A DNA stretch of 10,414 bases, from the NCBI GenBank assembly GCA_902492545.1, contig CABULX010000080.1:1-10414 (forward strand), written 5' to 3'. The stretch's first letter is position 1. Each line of letters opens with the position of its first letter. The notes under the pieces are model-generated. The model ran no database searches, was not told the DNA's origin, and saw only the letters and a program-made list of their open reading frames with translations. Position numbers and translations under genes: made by a program. The stretch comes from an uncultured Collinsella sp. (GTDB lineage: Bacteria; Actinomycetota; Coriobacteriia; Coriobacteriales; Coriobacteriaceae). Below, one piece after another: positions 1 to 5,535 of the stretch.

Positions 1-452
1 AGACCGCCAAAATAGCTACTCAGCAGCTCGCGGCATTCATCCGCCAGGACCCCAGCCGTCACGTTAAACCGATGATTCAGGCGCGAGTCGGCATTCAAAT
101 CGTATAGGGATCCCAACGCGCCCGCCTTGGCGTCGCTCGCGCCATACACGCAGCGCCCCACGCGCGCGTTAACCATAAGGCCTGCGCACATGCAGCAGGG
201 TTCCAACGTCACATAGACCGTACAGTCGGAAAGGCGCCAGCGACCGAGCGACCGAGCGGCAGCGCACAGGGCCGCGAACTCTGCATGAGCCGAAGGATCC
301 TGGTCGAGCTCGCGACGATTATGCGCCCGCGCGACAATCTCGCCGTCGCGCACCACTACGGCTCCGATGGGCACCTCGCCCACCGCAGCAGCGGCGCGCG
401 CCTCGGCCAGCGCCTCGCGCATGAACTTCTCGTCGATTTCGGTGATCGTCAT
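1..452 (-). CDS. tadA: tRNA adenosine(34) deaminase TadA, 3' end cut by window edge
   Basis: Zinc-dependent deaminase that converts adenosine 34 to inosine in the anticodon of tRNA-Arg(ACG), allowing wobble decoding of CGN codons; it acts in the cytosol. Starting at the ATG at 452, 150 codons are visible: MTITEIDEKFMREALAEA... The family zinc and catalytic motifs are present: H56-A57-E58 (in SAHAEF) and P85-C86-x-x-C89 (EPCCMC). The N-terminal VGEVPIGAVVV block and the NARVGRCVYGA block are also typical. The family is usually about 150-170 residues, so only the last few residues should be missing. The start is supported by GGGAAGG about 7 bases upstream. The gene is divergent from the tRNA-Ser gene, with 51 bases between the two. 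Identification rests on recognised motifs and is secure; the C-terminal end cannot be seen. Confidence 0.95.
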   Translation of the reverse strand, partial: MTITEIDEKFMREALAEARAAAAVGEVPIGAVVVRDGEIVARAHNRRELDQDPSAHAEFAALCAAARSLGRWRLSDCTVYVTLEPCCMCAGLMVNARVGRCVYGASDAKAGALGSLYDLNADSRLNHRFNVTAGVLADECRELLSSYFGG

Positions 453-484
453 CGTTCGCCTTCCCTGTTGCAAATTCAAAACGA

Positions 485-493
485 TGCTATCAT
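485..493 (+). promoter_or_regulatory. Candidate extended -10 promoter of tRNA-Ser
   Basis: TGC-TATCAT (485-493) fits an extended -10 element (TGn plus TATAAT-like hexamer) and lies 10 bases before the tRNA 5' end, a plausible spacing for a short 5' leader. A TTGCAA sequence at 468-473 resembles a -35 box, but its 14-base spacing is short, so the extended -10 is the main support. Consensus match only. Confidence 0.4.
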
Positions 494-503
494 TACGACT
501 CAC

Positions 504-593
504 GGAGAGATGGCAGAGCGGTTGAATGCGGCGGTCTTGAAAACCGTTGAGCGCGAGAGCGTTCCGGGGGTTCGAATCCCCCTCTCTCCGCCA
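504..593 (+). tRNA. tRNA-Ser(UGA), CCA end encoded
   Basis: Type II tRNA of 87 bases plus an encoded CCA (591-593). The 7-bp acceptor stem GGAGAGA/TCTCTCC pairs 504-510 with 583-589, followed by discriminator G590. The anticodon arm is GCGGT-CTTGAAA-ACCGT with anticodon TGA, which reads UCA and other UCN codons. The long variable arm expected of a serine tRNA follows, then a perfect T arm GGGGG-TTCGAAT-CCCCC. No terminator hairpin is visible downstream; the stop codon of the convergent tetR gene is two bases past the CCA, so read-through transcription would run antisense to tetR. Confidence 0.97.
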
Positions 594-595
594 CT

Positions 596-1192
596 TTAGT
601 GATCCACCGGTGTCATGGTCCGCTCAAACAGTGCATCGACCACGTCGGCTATCTCAGGTCGACGCTCAAGATCGTGGCCCGATTCCCACCATATCGTGAA
701 AAGTCGAATAATACCGCCGGCGACAAACTCAGACGTCGTCTCAAGTGACACGGGGGCCAGGGCATCCTCGGCAAGCACGTTCATCACACGCTCGCGGATG
801 GAGCGGGCAATGCGGTCGCAAATAACGTTGGTCAACATGCCCGACATGCTGCTTGCCAAAATGTTATCCATGAGCTGCTCGTGCGCCAGAATCAAATCCA
901 TGGCATCGTCCAAAATCGCGTGCCGAAGCGCGCGCACGTCCTCGGCAGACACTGCGCCGGCCTCATCGGGCTGTTTTTGCGGCAAGCCCGACATAAGCTC
1001 ATCGATATAAAAGGCAAAGTAATCGTTCTTGTCGCGAAAGTGCTTGTAGAACGTCGTACGGCGAATCATGGCGCGGTCGCACAGCATGGCAACCGTCAGG
1101 TCCTCAAAACGATGCTCCTCGAGAAGCTCGGTGAAAGCATCGAACAGGGCGCGGTAGGTTTTCTTAATGCGAAGGTCCACTGGTATCGCCAT
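596..1192 (-). CDS. TetR/AcrR-family transcriptional regulator
   Basis: A 198-residue protein with the TetR layout: an N-terminal helix-turn-helix DNA-binding domain (about residues 8-60; RIKKTYRALFDAF, then LTVAMLCDRAMIRRTTFYKHFRDKNDYF) and an all-helical C-terminal ligand and dimer domain (about 80-198). The TTFYKHF sequence is the classic TetR recognition-helix signature. The ligand and targets cannot be read from the sequence. The gene is divergent from lemA, with 199 bases between the two starts, so lemA and tetR itself are candidate targets; this is inference from position. The start is uncertain. GAGG abuts the chosen ATG (no spacing), and a GTG four codons later (1180) would sit 12 bases from it. 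An upstream extension to 1453 is open but is low-complexity and overlaps lemA. The stop codon is two bases from the convergent tRNA gene. Confidence 0.88.
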   Translation of the reverse strand: MAIPVDLRIKKTYRALFDAFTELLEEHRFEDLTVAMLCDRAMIRRTTFYKHFRDKNDYFAFYIDELMSGLPQKQPDEAGAVSAEDVRALRHAILDDAMDLILAHEQLMDNILASSMSGMLTNVICDRIARSIRERVMNVLAEDALAPVSLETTSEFVAGGIIRLFTIWWESGHDLERRPEIADVVDALFERTMTPVDH

Positions 1193-1324
1193 CCTCAGGG
1201 CAAAGACAACACTCGTCAATCTGTCGCATATCTTACACCTGTACCTCGCACGCTTTGCCCCGGTGCCAACCCCGCCGAAAACACAACGCTTACCGGAAAG
1301 TTCGGCACGGCAAAACGTTGCGGG

Positions 1325-1330
1325 TATACT
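1325..1330 (+). promoter_or_regulatory. Candidate -10 box of lemA promoter
   Basis: TATACT matches the sigma-70 -10 consensus well (5 of 6) and lies about 60 bases before the lemA start. No good -35 box is seen; TTCGGC at 1301-1306 is the best placed, with 18-base spacing. The 12-mer GCAA-AACG-TTGC at 1310-1321 is flanked by inverted tetramers and would lie between the boxes, where a repressor could bind. Confidence 0.4.
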
Positions 1331-1391
1331 AGTAGCGTTATACCAACGGCAGCTGGCGCATGCCGCCGCGGCCATTCGAAACGGAGACATC

Positions 1392-1943
1392 ATGATTACC
1401 GTCATCATCGGCATCGTTGTTGTCATTGTGATTGTCTGCGCCATCGCCGGCATCTACAACAACATGGTCACCAAGCGTAACCGCATCGATAACGCCTGGC
1501 AGAACATCGATACGCAGCTGCAGCGCCGCAACGACCTGATCCCCAACCTGGTCGAGACCGTCAAGGGCTACGCCAAGCACGAGCAGGAGACGCTCTCCGC
1601 CGTGATCAGCGCGCGTAACACCGCCGTCAAGGCCACCACGCCCGAGGCCAAGATGGAAGCCGACAACGTGCTGACCGGTGCGCTGCGTCAGCTCTTCGCC
1701 GTAGCCGAAGCCTACCCCGATCTTAAGGCAAACACCAACTTTACGCAGCTGCAGGCATCGCTCGAGGATACCGAGAACAAGATTAGCTATGCACGCCAGA
1801 GCTACAACGACTGCGTGCTCAGCTACAATAACGCCATTCAGACGTTCCCGGCTGTCATCTTTGCCGGCATCTTCCAGTTTAAGGAGCGCCAGGGCTTCGA
1901 GGCCGCCGAAGCAGCCCGCCAGGCCCCGACCGTCAAGTTCTAG
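1392..1943 (+). CDS. lemA: LemA family membrane protein
   Basis: A 183-residue protein with one N-terminal membrane segment (about residues 2-22, Ile/Val-rich) and a long helical domain. It carries the LemA family core: NRIDNAWQNIDTQLQRRNDLIPNLVETVKGYAKHEQETL (about residues 30-68), SARN, and the C-terminal LSYNNAIQTFPAVIFAGIFQFKERQGFEA segment. LemA proteins are widespread in bacteria, but their molecular role is poorly defined; a membrane-anchored four-helix bundle is the known fold. The ATG is preceded by GGAG at a 6-base spacing, which decides against upstream in-frame starts. LemA genes often sit beside a TPM-domain (YgcG-like) gene or an htpX protease gene. Neither is here: the gene is alone, divergent from a TetR regulator, and ends in its own terminator. 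Confidence 0.93.
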   Translation: MITVIIGIVVVIVIVCAIAGIYNNMVTKRNRIDNAWQNIDTQLQRRNDLIPNLVETVKGYAKHEQETLSAVISARNTAVKATTPEAKMEADNVLTGALRQLFAVAEAYPDLKANTNFTQLQASLEDTENKISYARQSYNDCVLSYNNAIQTFPAVIFAGIFQFKERQGFEAAEAARQAPTVKF

Positions 1944-1980
1944 TAGTTTGGCAGCGCATCCTTAATCGGCCAAATGCATA

Positions 1981-2025
1981 AACCGCCCCGTCGAATGCAT
2001 ACTTCGACGGGGCGGTTTCCTTTTT
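1981..2025 (+). terminator. Rho-independent terminator after lemA
   Basis: A perfect 15-bp stem: AACCGCCCCGTCGAA (1981-1995) pairs with 2003-2017 across a 7-base loop. It is followed by TCCTTTTT. It lies 38 bases past the lemA stop codon. Confidence 0.93.
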
Positions 2026-2048
2026 CGCGAAGGTCCCCCTCTAAGCGC

Positions 2049-2251
2049 CGTGCATTTTTAGGAGTATTCAACATAGCCAAGAGCTTCGGGCGCCACGATA
2101 AATGCCAAAGACCGCGAATGTCCCTGCAAATCAAACGCTGTCAGCCCATAACCCCGCCCATCATCCGTAGAAAACATCGAGAAATCCCGATTTTTTGCCC
2201 GAGGTCGGTATGCAGGGGCCTTCGATTGCAGAATACTCGCAAAAATGCACG
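2049..2251. mobile_element. 203-bp MITE-like element with 21-bp terminal inverted repeats
   Basis: The left end (2049-2069) reads CGTGCATTTTT-AG-GAGTATTC. The right end (2231-2251), read on the other strand, is CGTGCATTTTT-GC-GAGTATTC, so 19 of 21 bases are identical, and a GCG three bases further out also matches. The interior is more AT-rich than the neighbouring genes. A weak minus-strand reading frame ending at 2058 crosses nearly the whole element (TTG start at 2288; ...KNRDFSMFSTDDGRGYG...VAPEALGYVEYS). It has no ribosome binding site and no transposase motif, so it is not called as a gene. No clear target-site duplication is seen. The size and terminal inverted repeats fit a non-autonomous miniature element. 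A conserved RNA or paired regulatory sites are alternatives. Confidence 0.5.
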
Positions 2252-2288
2252 TCGCCACCACCCCCACATGGCGCGAAGCAAAACACAA

Positions 2289-2309
2289 GCGCGGCCTAAA
2301 AGGCCGCGC
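2289..2309. repeat. Small perfect hairpin, possible weak terminator
   Basis: GCGCGGCC (2289-2296) pairs with GGCCGCGC (2302-2309), with a further T-A pair closing a 3-base loop. T-richness after it is poor on both strands (ATCTTTAATT on plus, TTGTGTTTTG on minus). It may be a weak bidirectional terminator or an edge of the palindrome cluster. Confidence 0.5.
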
Positions 2310-2362
2310 ACCATCTTTAATTCAAATCTATATTGCCCGTACGACAGCGCCAGGGTGACGCA

Positions 2363-2487
2363 GGCCCGAGGGCGACCTTCCTTTCCGGCGCACTCCGCAG
2401 GACGAAAGAGCCTCCGCCGCACGAAGTGCGCAGCGGAGGCTCTTTCATGTCCGAGGACGCGCCGGAAAGGAAGGTCGCCCTCGGGCC
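2363..2487. repeat. 125-bp nested palindrome downstream of ilvE
   Basis: The outer arms are a perfect 29-bp inverted repeat: 2363-2391 (starting GGCCCGAGGGCGACC) pairs with 2459-2487. Inside is a second perfect 14-bp stem (2404-2417 with 2433-2446). Inside that is a 5-bp stem CGCAC-GAA-GTGCG (2418-2430). A further GGAC/GTCC pair (2400-2403 with 2449-2452) links the layers. The whole could fold as one long hairpin in either RNA strand or as a cruciform in DNA. A plain terminator does not need the 29-bp outer arms. Confidence 0.9.
2404..2446 (-). terminator. Probable ilvE terminator (inner hairpin)
   Basis: On the minus strand, GAAAGAGCCTCCGC pairs with GCGGAGGCTCTTTC (14 bp), with a smaller hairpin in the loop. 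The stem ends in CTCTTTC, a short U-rich stretch. It lies about 60 bases past the ilvE stop codon. It is nearly symmetric, so it could also stop transcription from the plus strand. Confidence 0.65.
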
Positions 2488-2507
2488 GGACATATCCGTA
2501 AGACAAA

Positions 2508-3560
2508 TTACGCGACGGTGTAAACCCAGTTGTGCTTATCCTCGACAGCACCGGACTGGATGCCAGTCAGGGTCTCGCGAAGCTTCTTCATCACAGGGCC
2601 GATCTCGGTGTAGCCAGCCGGGAAGGTCACGGTCTCGTCGGCGCCGTAAACCTTGTTGTCAATCTCGCCAACCGGAGAGATGACGGCAGCGGTGCCGCAC
2701 AGGCCGCACTCCACAAAGGTACCGGCCTTGACCTCGGCCCACTCGACGGGACGCTGGTCAACGGTCATGCCCAGGTCCTGAGCAACCTGAACGAGCGAAC
2801 GACGGGTGATAGAGGGCAGGATGGAGTCGGTGTGCGACTGCGGAACGACGAGCGTGCCATCCTCTTTCACGAACAGGACATTGGCGCCACCGGTCTCCTC
2901 GACATAGGTGCGGGACTCGGAGTCGAGATACAGGTTCTCGGCATAGCCCTCGCGATGGGCCTCCATCGTGGGCTTGAGGGACATGGCGTAGTTCAGGCCG
3001 GCCTTGATGTTGCCGGTGCCATGCGGTGCTGCACGGTCATACTCGGAAACGCGCAGCTTGACGGGCTTGAGGCCACCCTTAAAGTACGGACCGACCGGAG
3101 TCACGAGAATACGGAACGTGTACTCAGGAGCGGGAGCCACGCCAATCACGTCACCGGAGCCGATCATAAACGGACGGACATACAGAGTCGCGCCGGAGCC
3201 GAAGGGCGGAACCCAGGCGGCGTTGGCAGAAACGACCTGCTTAACGGCCTCAACGAACTTGTCCTTGGGGAACGGGGGCATCTCGAGGCGCTGGGCAGAG
3301 TTATACATACGCTCGGCGTTCATGTCGGGACGGAAGCAGACGATGCTGCCGTCCTCGGCGGTGTAGGCCTTCAGGCCCTCAAAGACCTCCTGGCAGTAAT
3401 GGAAGATGCCACCGCACTCGGAGACATGCAGGGTGTGGTCGGTGGTCAGGCCGCCCTCGTCCCACTCGCCATCCTTCCAATGAGCCTCGTAGCTGTAATC
3501 GGTCTTCATGTAGCCAAAGCCGAGGCTACCCCAATCGATATCCTTCTTCTCGACAGTCAT
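2508..3560 (-). CDS. ilvE: Branched-chain amino acid aminotransferase (BCAT)
   Basis: A PLP-dependent class IV aminotransferase that exchanges the amino group between Leu, Ile or Val and 2-oxoglutarate. It is the last step of branched-chain amino acid synthesis and the first of their breakdown; it is cytosolic. The 350-residue length fits the longer BCAT group. Visible family features are GFGYMKTDY near the N terminus, QEVFEGLKAY (57-66), the catalytic lysine K186 in GTGNIKAGLNYA, YVEETGGANVLFV, DSILPSITRRS and the C-terminal GLCGTAAVISPVGEI. The ATG at 3560 has AAGGAG at about 6 bases. A longer in-frame reading of 400 residues is open but is Arg-rich, non-family sequence. The gene stands alone with a long 5' leader of about 145 bases. 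That leader holds no Leu/Ile/Val-rich peptide and no T-box sequence that I can see, so attenuation is not supported. Confidence 0.96.
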   Translation of the reverse strand: MTVEKKDIDWGSLGFGYMKTDYSYEAHWKDGEWDEGGLTTDHTLHVSECGGIFHYCQEVFEGLKAYTAEDGSIVCFRPDMNAERMYNSAQRLEMPPFPKDKFVEAVKQVVSANAAWVPPFGSGATLYVRPFMIGSGDVIGVAPAPEYTFRILVTPVGPYFKGGLKPVKLRVSEYDRAAPHGTGNIKAGLNYAMSLKPTMEAHREGYAENLYLDSESRTYVEETGGANVLFVKEDGTLVVPQSHTDSILPSITRRSLVQVAQDLGMTVDQRPVEWAEVKAGTFVECGLCGTAAVISPVGEIDNKVYGADETVTFPAGYTEIGPVMKKLRETLTGIQSGAVEDKHNWVYTVA

Positions 3561-3713
3561 ATGTCGCTCCTTACATACACAGTTGCATACTCGCGAACCC
3601 GCACGCAAGGACCGAGGCCGACCGCGTCGCAACGTCGCACGCCCGGAGCGTAGAGCCGGACGGGACACGCAAACGGCATCAAAGCCGATGGCACGTCGAT
3701 TCGCATGCACGAG

Positions 3714-3749
3714 ATTGTACTCCGCACGCGCGTCGGATAAAACGTTTTT
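3714..3749 (-). promoter_or_regulatory. Candidate ilvE promoter with AACGTT-centred operator-like motif
   Basis: On the minus strand, TACAAT (3714-3719) is a good -10 box. The -35 position with 17-base spacing (3737-3742) reads TTTTAT, a poor match. Overlapping it is AAAAACGTTTTATCC (3735-3749), centred on a palindromic AAACGTTT of the kind bound by LacI-family regulators. The 13-base AAACGTTTTATCC recurs in the same orientation at 10374-10386. The predicted transcript starts near 3707. Confidence 0.45.
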
Positions 3750-3789
3750 CTTTAACTAACTAAAGTATTTTCATTTGACCGAAGCTAAA

Positions 3790-3821
3790 GAGGCCCGCCA
3801 CCGTAAGCGGTGACGGGCCTC
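3790..3821 (-). terminator. Rho-independent terminator after the dedA gene
   Basis: The 14-base arms 3790-3803 and 3808-3821 pair across a 4-base loop. Read on the minus strand this is GAGGCCCG-T-CACCG, CTTA, then CGGTG-G-CGGGCCTC, with one G-U pair. TTTAGCTT follows. It lies about 30 bases past the dedA-family stop codon. Confidence 0.85.
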
Positions 3822-3849
3822 AACTGTACGGTCTGCGCGCTGGCTCGAG

Positions 3850-4497
3850 CTAGGCGTTCTTTTTGCCCAGCTTAGCCTTGACCAGACCGACCACGGTCGG
3901 GATGATCGACACGGCAACGATGCCAACGATTAGCAGCTCAAAGTGCTCCTGTACAAAGGGAATGCCACCAAAGAAGTAGCCCAGCAGTGTAAAGAGCGTT
4001 GACCAGGTAATGCCACCCAGCACGTTAAAGATGACAAAGTTGCGCCAGTGCATGCCGCCCATACCGGCAATAAAGGGCACAAAGGTGCGGATAAACGGGA
4101 AGAAGCGACCCAGGAAGATGGCCAGGTGACCCCACTTGTCCAAGAAGTCCTCGGACTTTTTGATGCGCTCGGGCGTCATGGCCTTGACCTTGCCCGAAGC
4201 GATGATCTTGCGGCCAAAGAAGTGACCGATCATAAAGTTGCACTGATCGCCCAAAATGGCAGCGGCCCATGCGGTGGCCAGAAGCGCCACGATGTTAAAG
4301 CCGCCGTTGTGGGCAAAGAAACCCGAGGCGAACAGCAGCGAATCACCGGGAAGGAACGGGAAGAACACCACGCCCGTCTCGATAAAGATGATCAGGAATA
4401 CGCAGCCGTAGGCCATAAGCGGGCCGGCGGCGATCCAGCTGGCAATCGCGGTGCGCGGGTCTTTGAGCAGCTCGGCAATAAAATTGATGAAACCCAT
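3850..4497 (-). CDS. DedA family membrane protein (SNARE-associated/VTT domain)
   Basis: A 215-residue inner-membrane protein. DedA proteins are implicated in transport or flipping of undecaprenyl phosphate and other lipids and in membrane homeostasis; that role is family knowledge. Hydrophobic segments lie at about 26-48, 52-62, 68-92, 127-148, 154-178 and 187-206. The charged residues known to be needed in DedA proteins such as E. coli YqjA are all here: E40 and D52 in FIETGVVFFPFLPGDSLLF, and R131 and R137 in GRFFPFIRTFVPFIAGMGGM. The ATG at 4497 has AGAGG about 9 bases upstream. A longer reading to 4581 adds only non-family residues. The gene is divergent from cysE and alone in its transcript. 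The substrate cannot be read from the sequence. Confidence 0.93.
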   Translation of the reverse strand: MGFINFIAELLKDPRTAIASWIAAGPLMAYGCVFLIIFIETGVVFFPFLPGDSLLFASGFFAHNGGFNIVALLATAWAAAILGDQCNFMIGHFFGRKIIASGKVKAMTPERIKKSEDFLDKWGHLAIFLGRFFPFIRTFVPFIAGMGGMHWRNFVIFNVLGGITWSTLFTLLGYFFGGIPFVQEHFELLIVGIVAVSIIPTVVGLVKAKLGKKNA

Positions 4498-4543
4498 GAA
4501 GTAAAACCTCTCAGTTGTGGGCGCGGATACGTCCAAGTTGACC

Positions 4544-4577
4544 AGTATACGGTTGCGGTGCCCCCTCGTGCGCAACC
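4544..4577 (-). promoter_or_regulatory. Candidate dedA -10 box with adjacent inverted repeat
   Basis: On the minus strand, TATACT (4544-4549) is a good -10 box about 47 bases before the dedA start. Directly upstream, GGTTGCG (4551-4557) and CGCAACC (4571-4577) form a perfect 7-bp inverted repeat spaced by 13 bases. It would cover the -35 region, where no good -35 box exists. This suggests a regulated promoter, by inference only. Confidence 0.35.
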
Positions 4578-4662
4578 CCACAAAAGCATGACTCCATTAC
4601 CAGCAAGTTTGCATAACTGACACTTGTAGCGCAAAGCCGCCAAGATTGTCCTTTTTAATCCC

Positions 4663-4679
4663 TAGCGAATCGCTATACT
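4663..4679 (+). promoter_or_regulatory. Candidate cysE promoter with overlapping palindrome
   Basis: TATACT (4674-4679) is a good -10 box 41 bases before the cysE start. A perfect palindrome TAGCGA-A-TCGCTA (4663-4675) overlaps the first two bases of the -10. The best -35 candidate at 17-base spacing (CTTTTT, 4651-4656) is weak. A regulator bound to the palindrome would block RNA polymerase; none can be named. Confidence 0.4.
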
Positions 4680-4720
4680 TTATTGAATCGCATTGCCATG
4701 GCGCTAAGGGAGGGCGGCCG

Positions 4721-5425
4721 GTGAGCTTTATCAATACCATTCGCGAGGACATCAAGACCGTCCAGGCGCAGGACCCCGCCGCGCAAAACGGTCTGGTCAT
4801 CTTCCTTTCCTATCCTGGCCTGCACGCCAAGTGGAACCACGTGCCCGAGCACTGGCTGTGGGAGCACGGTCATCGCTCGCTCGCCCGCGTGCTCTCGCAA
4901 ATCACCCGCCACATCACCGGCGTCGAGATTCACCCTGCCGCGCAGATTGGCAAGCACTTCTTTATCGACCACGCCATGGGCGTCGTCATCGGCGAGACCA
5001 CCATTGTGGGCGACAACTGTGTGCTCTACCAGGGCGTCACGCTCGGCGGCACCGGCAACGAGACCGGCAAGCGTCACCCCACCCTGGGCAACAATGTCAC
5101 GGTGGGCACGGGCGCCAAGGTGCTCGGCAACATCCGCATCGGCAACAACGTCAAGATCGGCGGCAACTCGGTCGTCGTTAAGGACGTCCCCGACAACTGC
5201 ACCGTCGTGGGCGTGCCGGGACGTATCATCAAGCGCAACGGTTGCCGTGTGTTCGAGGAGAGTTTCGACGCCAAGCAGCATCGCGAGTACATGCCCGATG
5301 ACGCCGCCGAGCAGTCCGCCCTCAACCGCCAGGGCATCACCGAGAATGCCCGCCGCGTCAAGGAACTCGAGCGAGAGGTGGCCGAGCTCAAGGCCCTCGT
5401 CGCCAAGCTCGTGGACGAACGCTAG
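4721..5425 (+). CDS. cysE: Serine O-acetyltransferase with C-terminal coiled coil
   Basis: Transfers acetyl from acetyl-CoA to L-serine, giving O-acetylserine for cysteine synthesis; cytosolic. The 234-residue protein has a short N-terminal helical domain (1-65), then a left-handed beta-helix of hexapeptide repeats (about 68-170). The catalytic histidines are H84 in FIDHAMGVVIGET and H119 in TGKRHPTLG. Their 35-residue spacing equals that of the two active-site histidines of E. coli CysE. The start is GTG at 4721, chosen for AAGGGAGG about 7 bases upstream. The in-frame ATG at 4646 lies upstream of the likely -10 box and would add unrelated residues. Residues 208-234 form a predicted leucine-zipper-like helix (L216, V220, L223, V227, L230) ending in DER. 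The C-terminal isoleucine used by many CysE proteins to bind cysteine synthase is absent. No cysK is adjacent. Confidence 0.95.
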   Translation: MSFINTIREDIKTVQAQDPAAQNGLVIFLSYPGLHAKWNHVPEHWLWEHGHRSLARVLSQITRHITGVEIHPAAQIGKHFFIDHAMGVVIGETTIVGDNCVLYQGVTLGGTGNETGKRHPTLGNNVTVGTGAKVLGNIRIGNNVKIGGNSVVVKDVPDNCTVVGVPGRIIKRNGCRVFEESFDAKQHREYMPDDAAEQSALNRQGITENARRVKELEREVAELKALVAKLVDER

Positions 5426-5462
5426 GAACGCAAGCGGCACAAAATGACATCGGCATCAACGC

Positions 5463-5502
5463 AAAGGCGCGCCAGGGAATTCATCCCCGGCGCGCCTTTT
5501 TT
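5463..5502 (+). terminator. Rho-independent terminator after cysE, partly bidirectional
   Basis: AAAGGCGCGCC (5463-5473) pairs with GGCGCGCCTTT (5489-5499), and the inner arms GGGA/TCCC extend the stem past one mismatch. Six T residues (5497-5502) follow. On the minus strand the stem is followed by only three T, so it may also serve weakly as the terminator of the convergent ABC operon. Confidence 0.93.
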
Positions 5503-5505
5503 CGA

Positions 5506-5535
5506 TGTGACATGTGGGACTGTCCCTTTGTCACA
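5506..5535. repeat. REP-like palindrome at the 3' end of the ABC operon
   Basis: TGTGACA (5506-5512) and TGTCACA (5529-5535) are exact inverse copies and enclose a second palindrome GGGAC-T-GTCCC (5516-5526). It directly abuts the stop codon of the minus-strand ABC gene and lacks a T tract, so it is a poor terminator. TTTGTCACATT (5527-5537) recurs at 10401-10411. Confidence 0.6.

Noticed and set aside
285..599. Plus-strand frame through tadA and the tRNA gene
   Set aside because: It reads through the whole tRNA-Ser gene and antisense to tadA, so it is a chance open frame.
2532..3653. Long plus-strand frame opposite ilvE
   Set aside because: It is an antisense shadow of a GC-rich gene with no recognisable domain. 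The minus-strand protein is a clear aminotransferase.
3561..3710. 50-residue N-terminal extension of ilvE
   Set aside because: The frame is open to 3710 but the added residues are Arg-rich and unlike BCAT proteins. The ATG at 3560 has a well-placed AAGGAG, and the extension covers the likely mRNA leader.
3561..3710. T-box or leader-peptide attenuator in the ilvE leader
   Set aside because: No T-box consensus, no Leu/Ile/Val-rich short peptide and no terminator hairpin with T tract were seen in the 150-base leader.
4646..4720. Longer cysE starting upstream of the GTG at 4721
   Set aside because: It would place the start upstream of the probable -10 box. The GTG has AAGGGAGG at the right distance and the protein then begins like other serine acetyltransferases.
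4673..5440. 255-codon minus-strand frame opposite cysE
   Set aside because: Low-complexity Ala/Leu/Val/His shadow of the hexapeptide-repeat gene; no ribosome binding site or domain.
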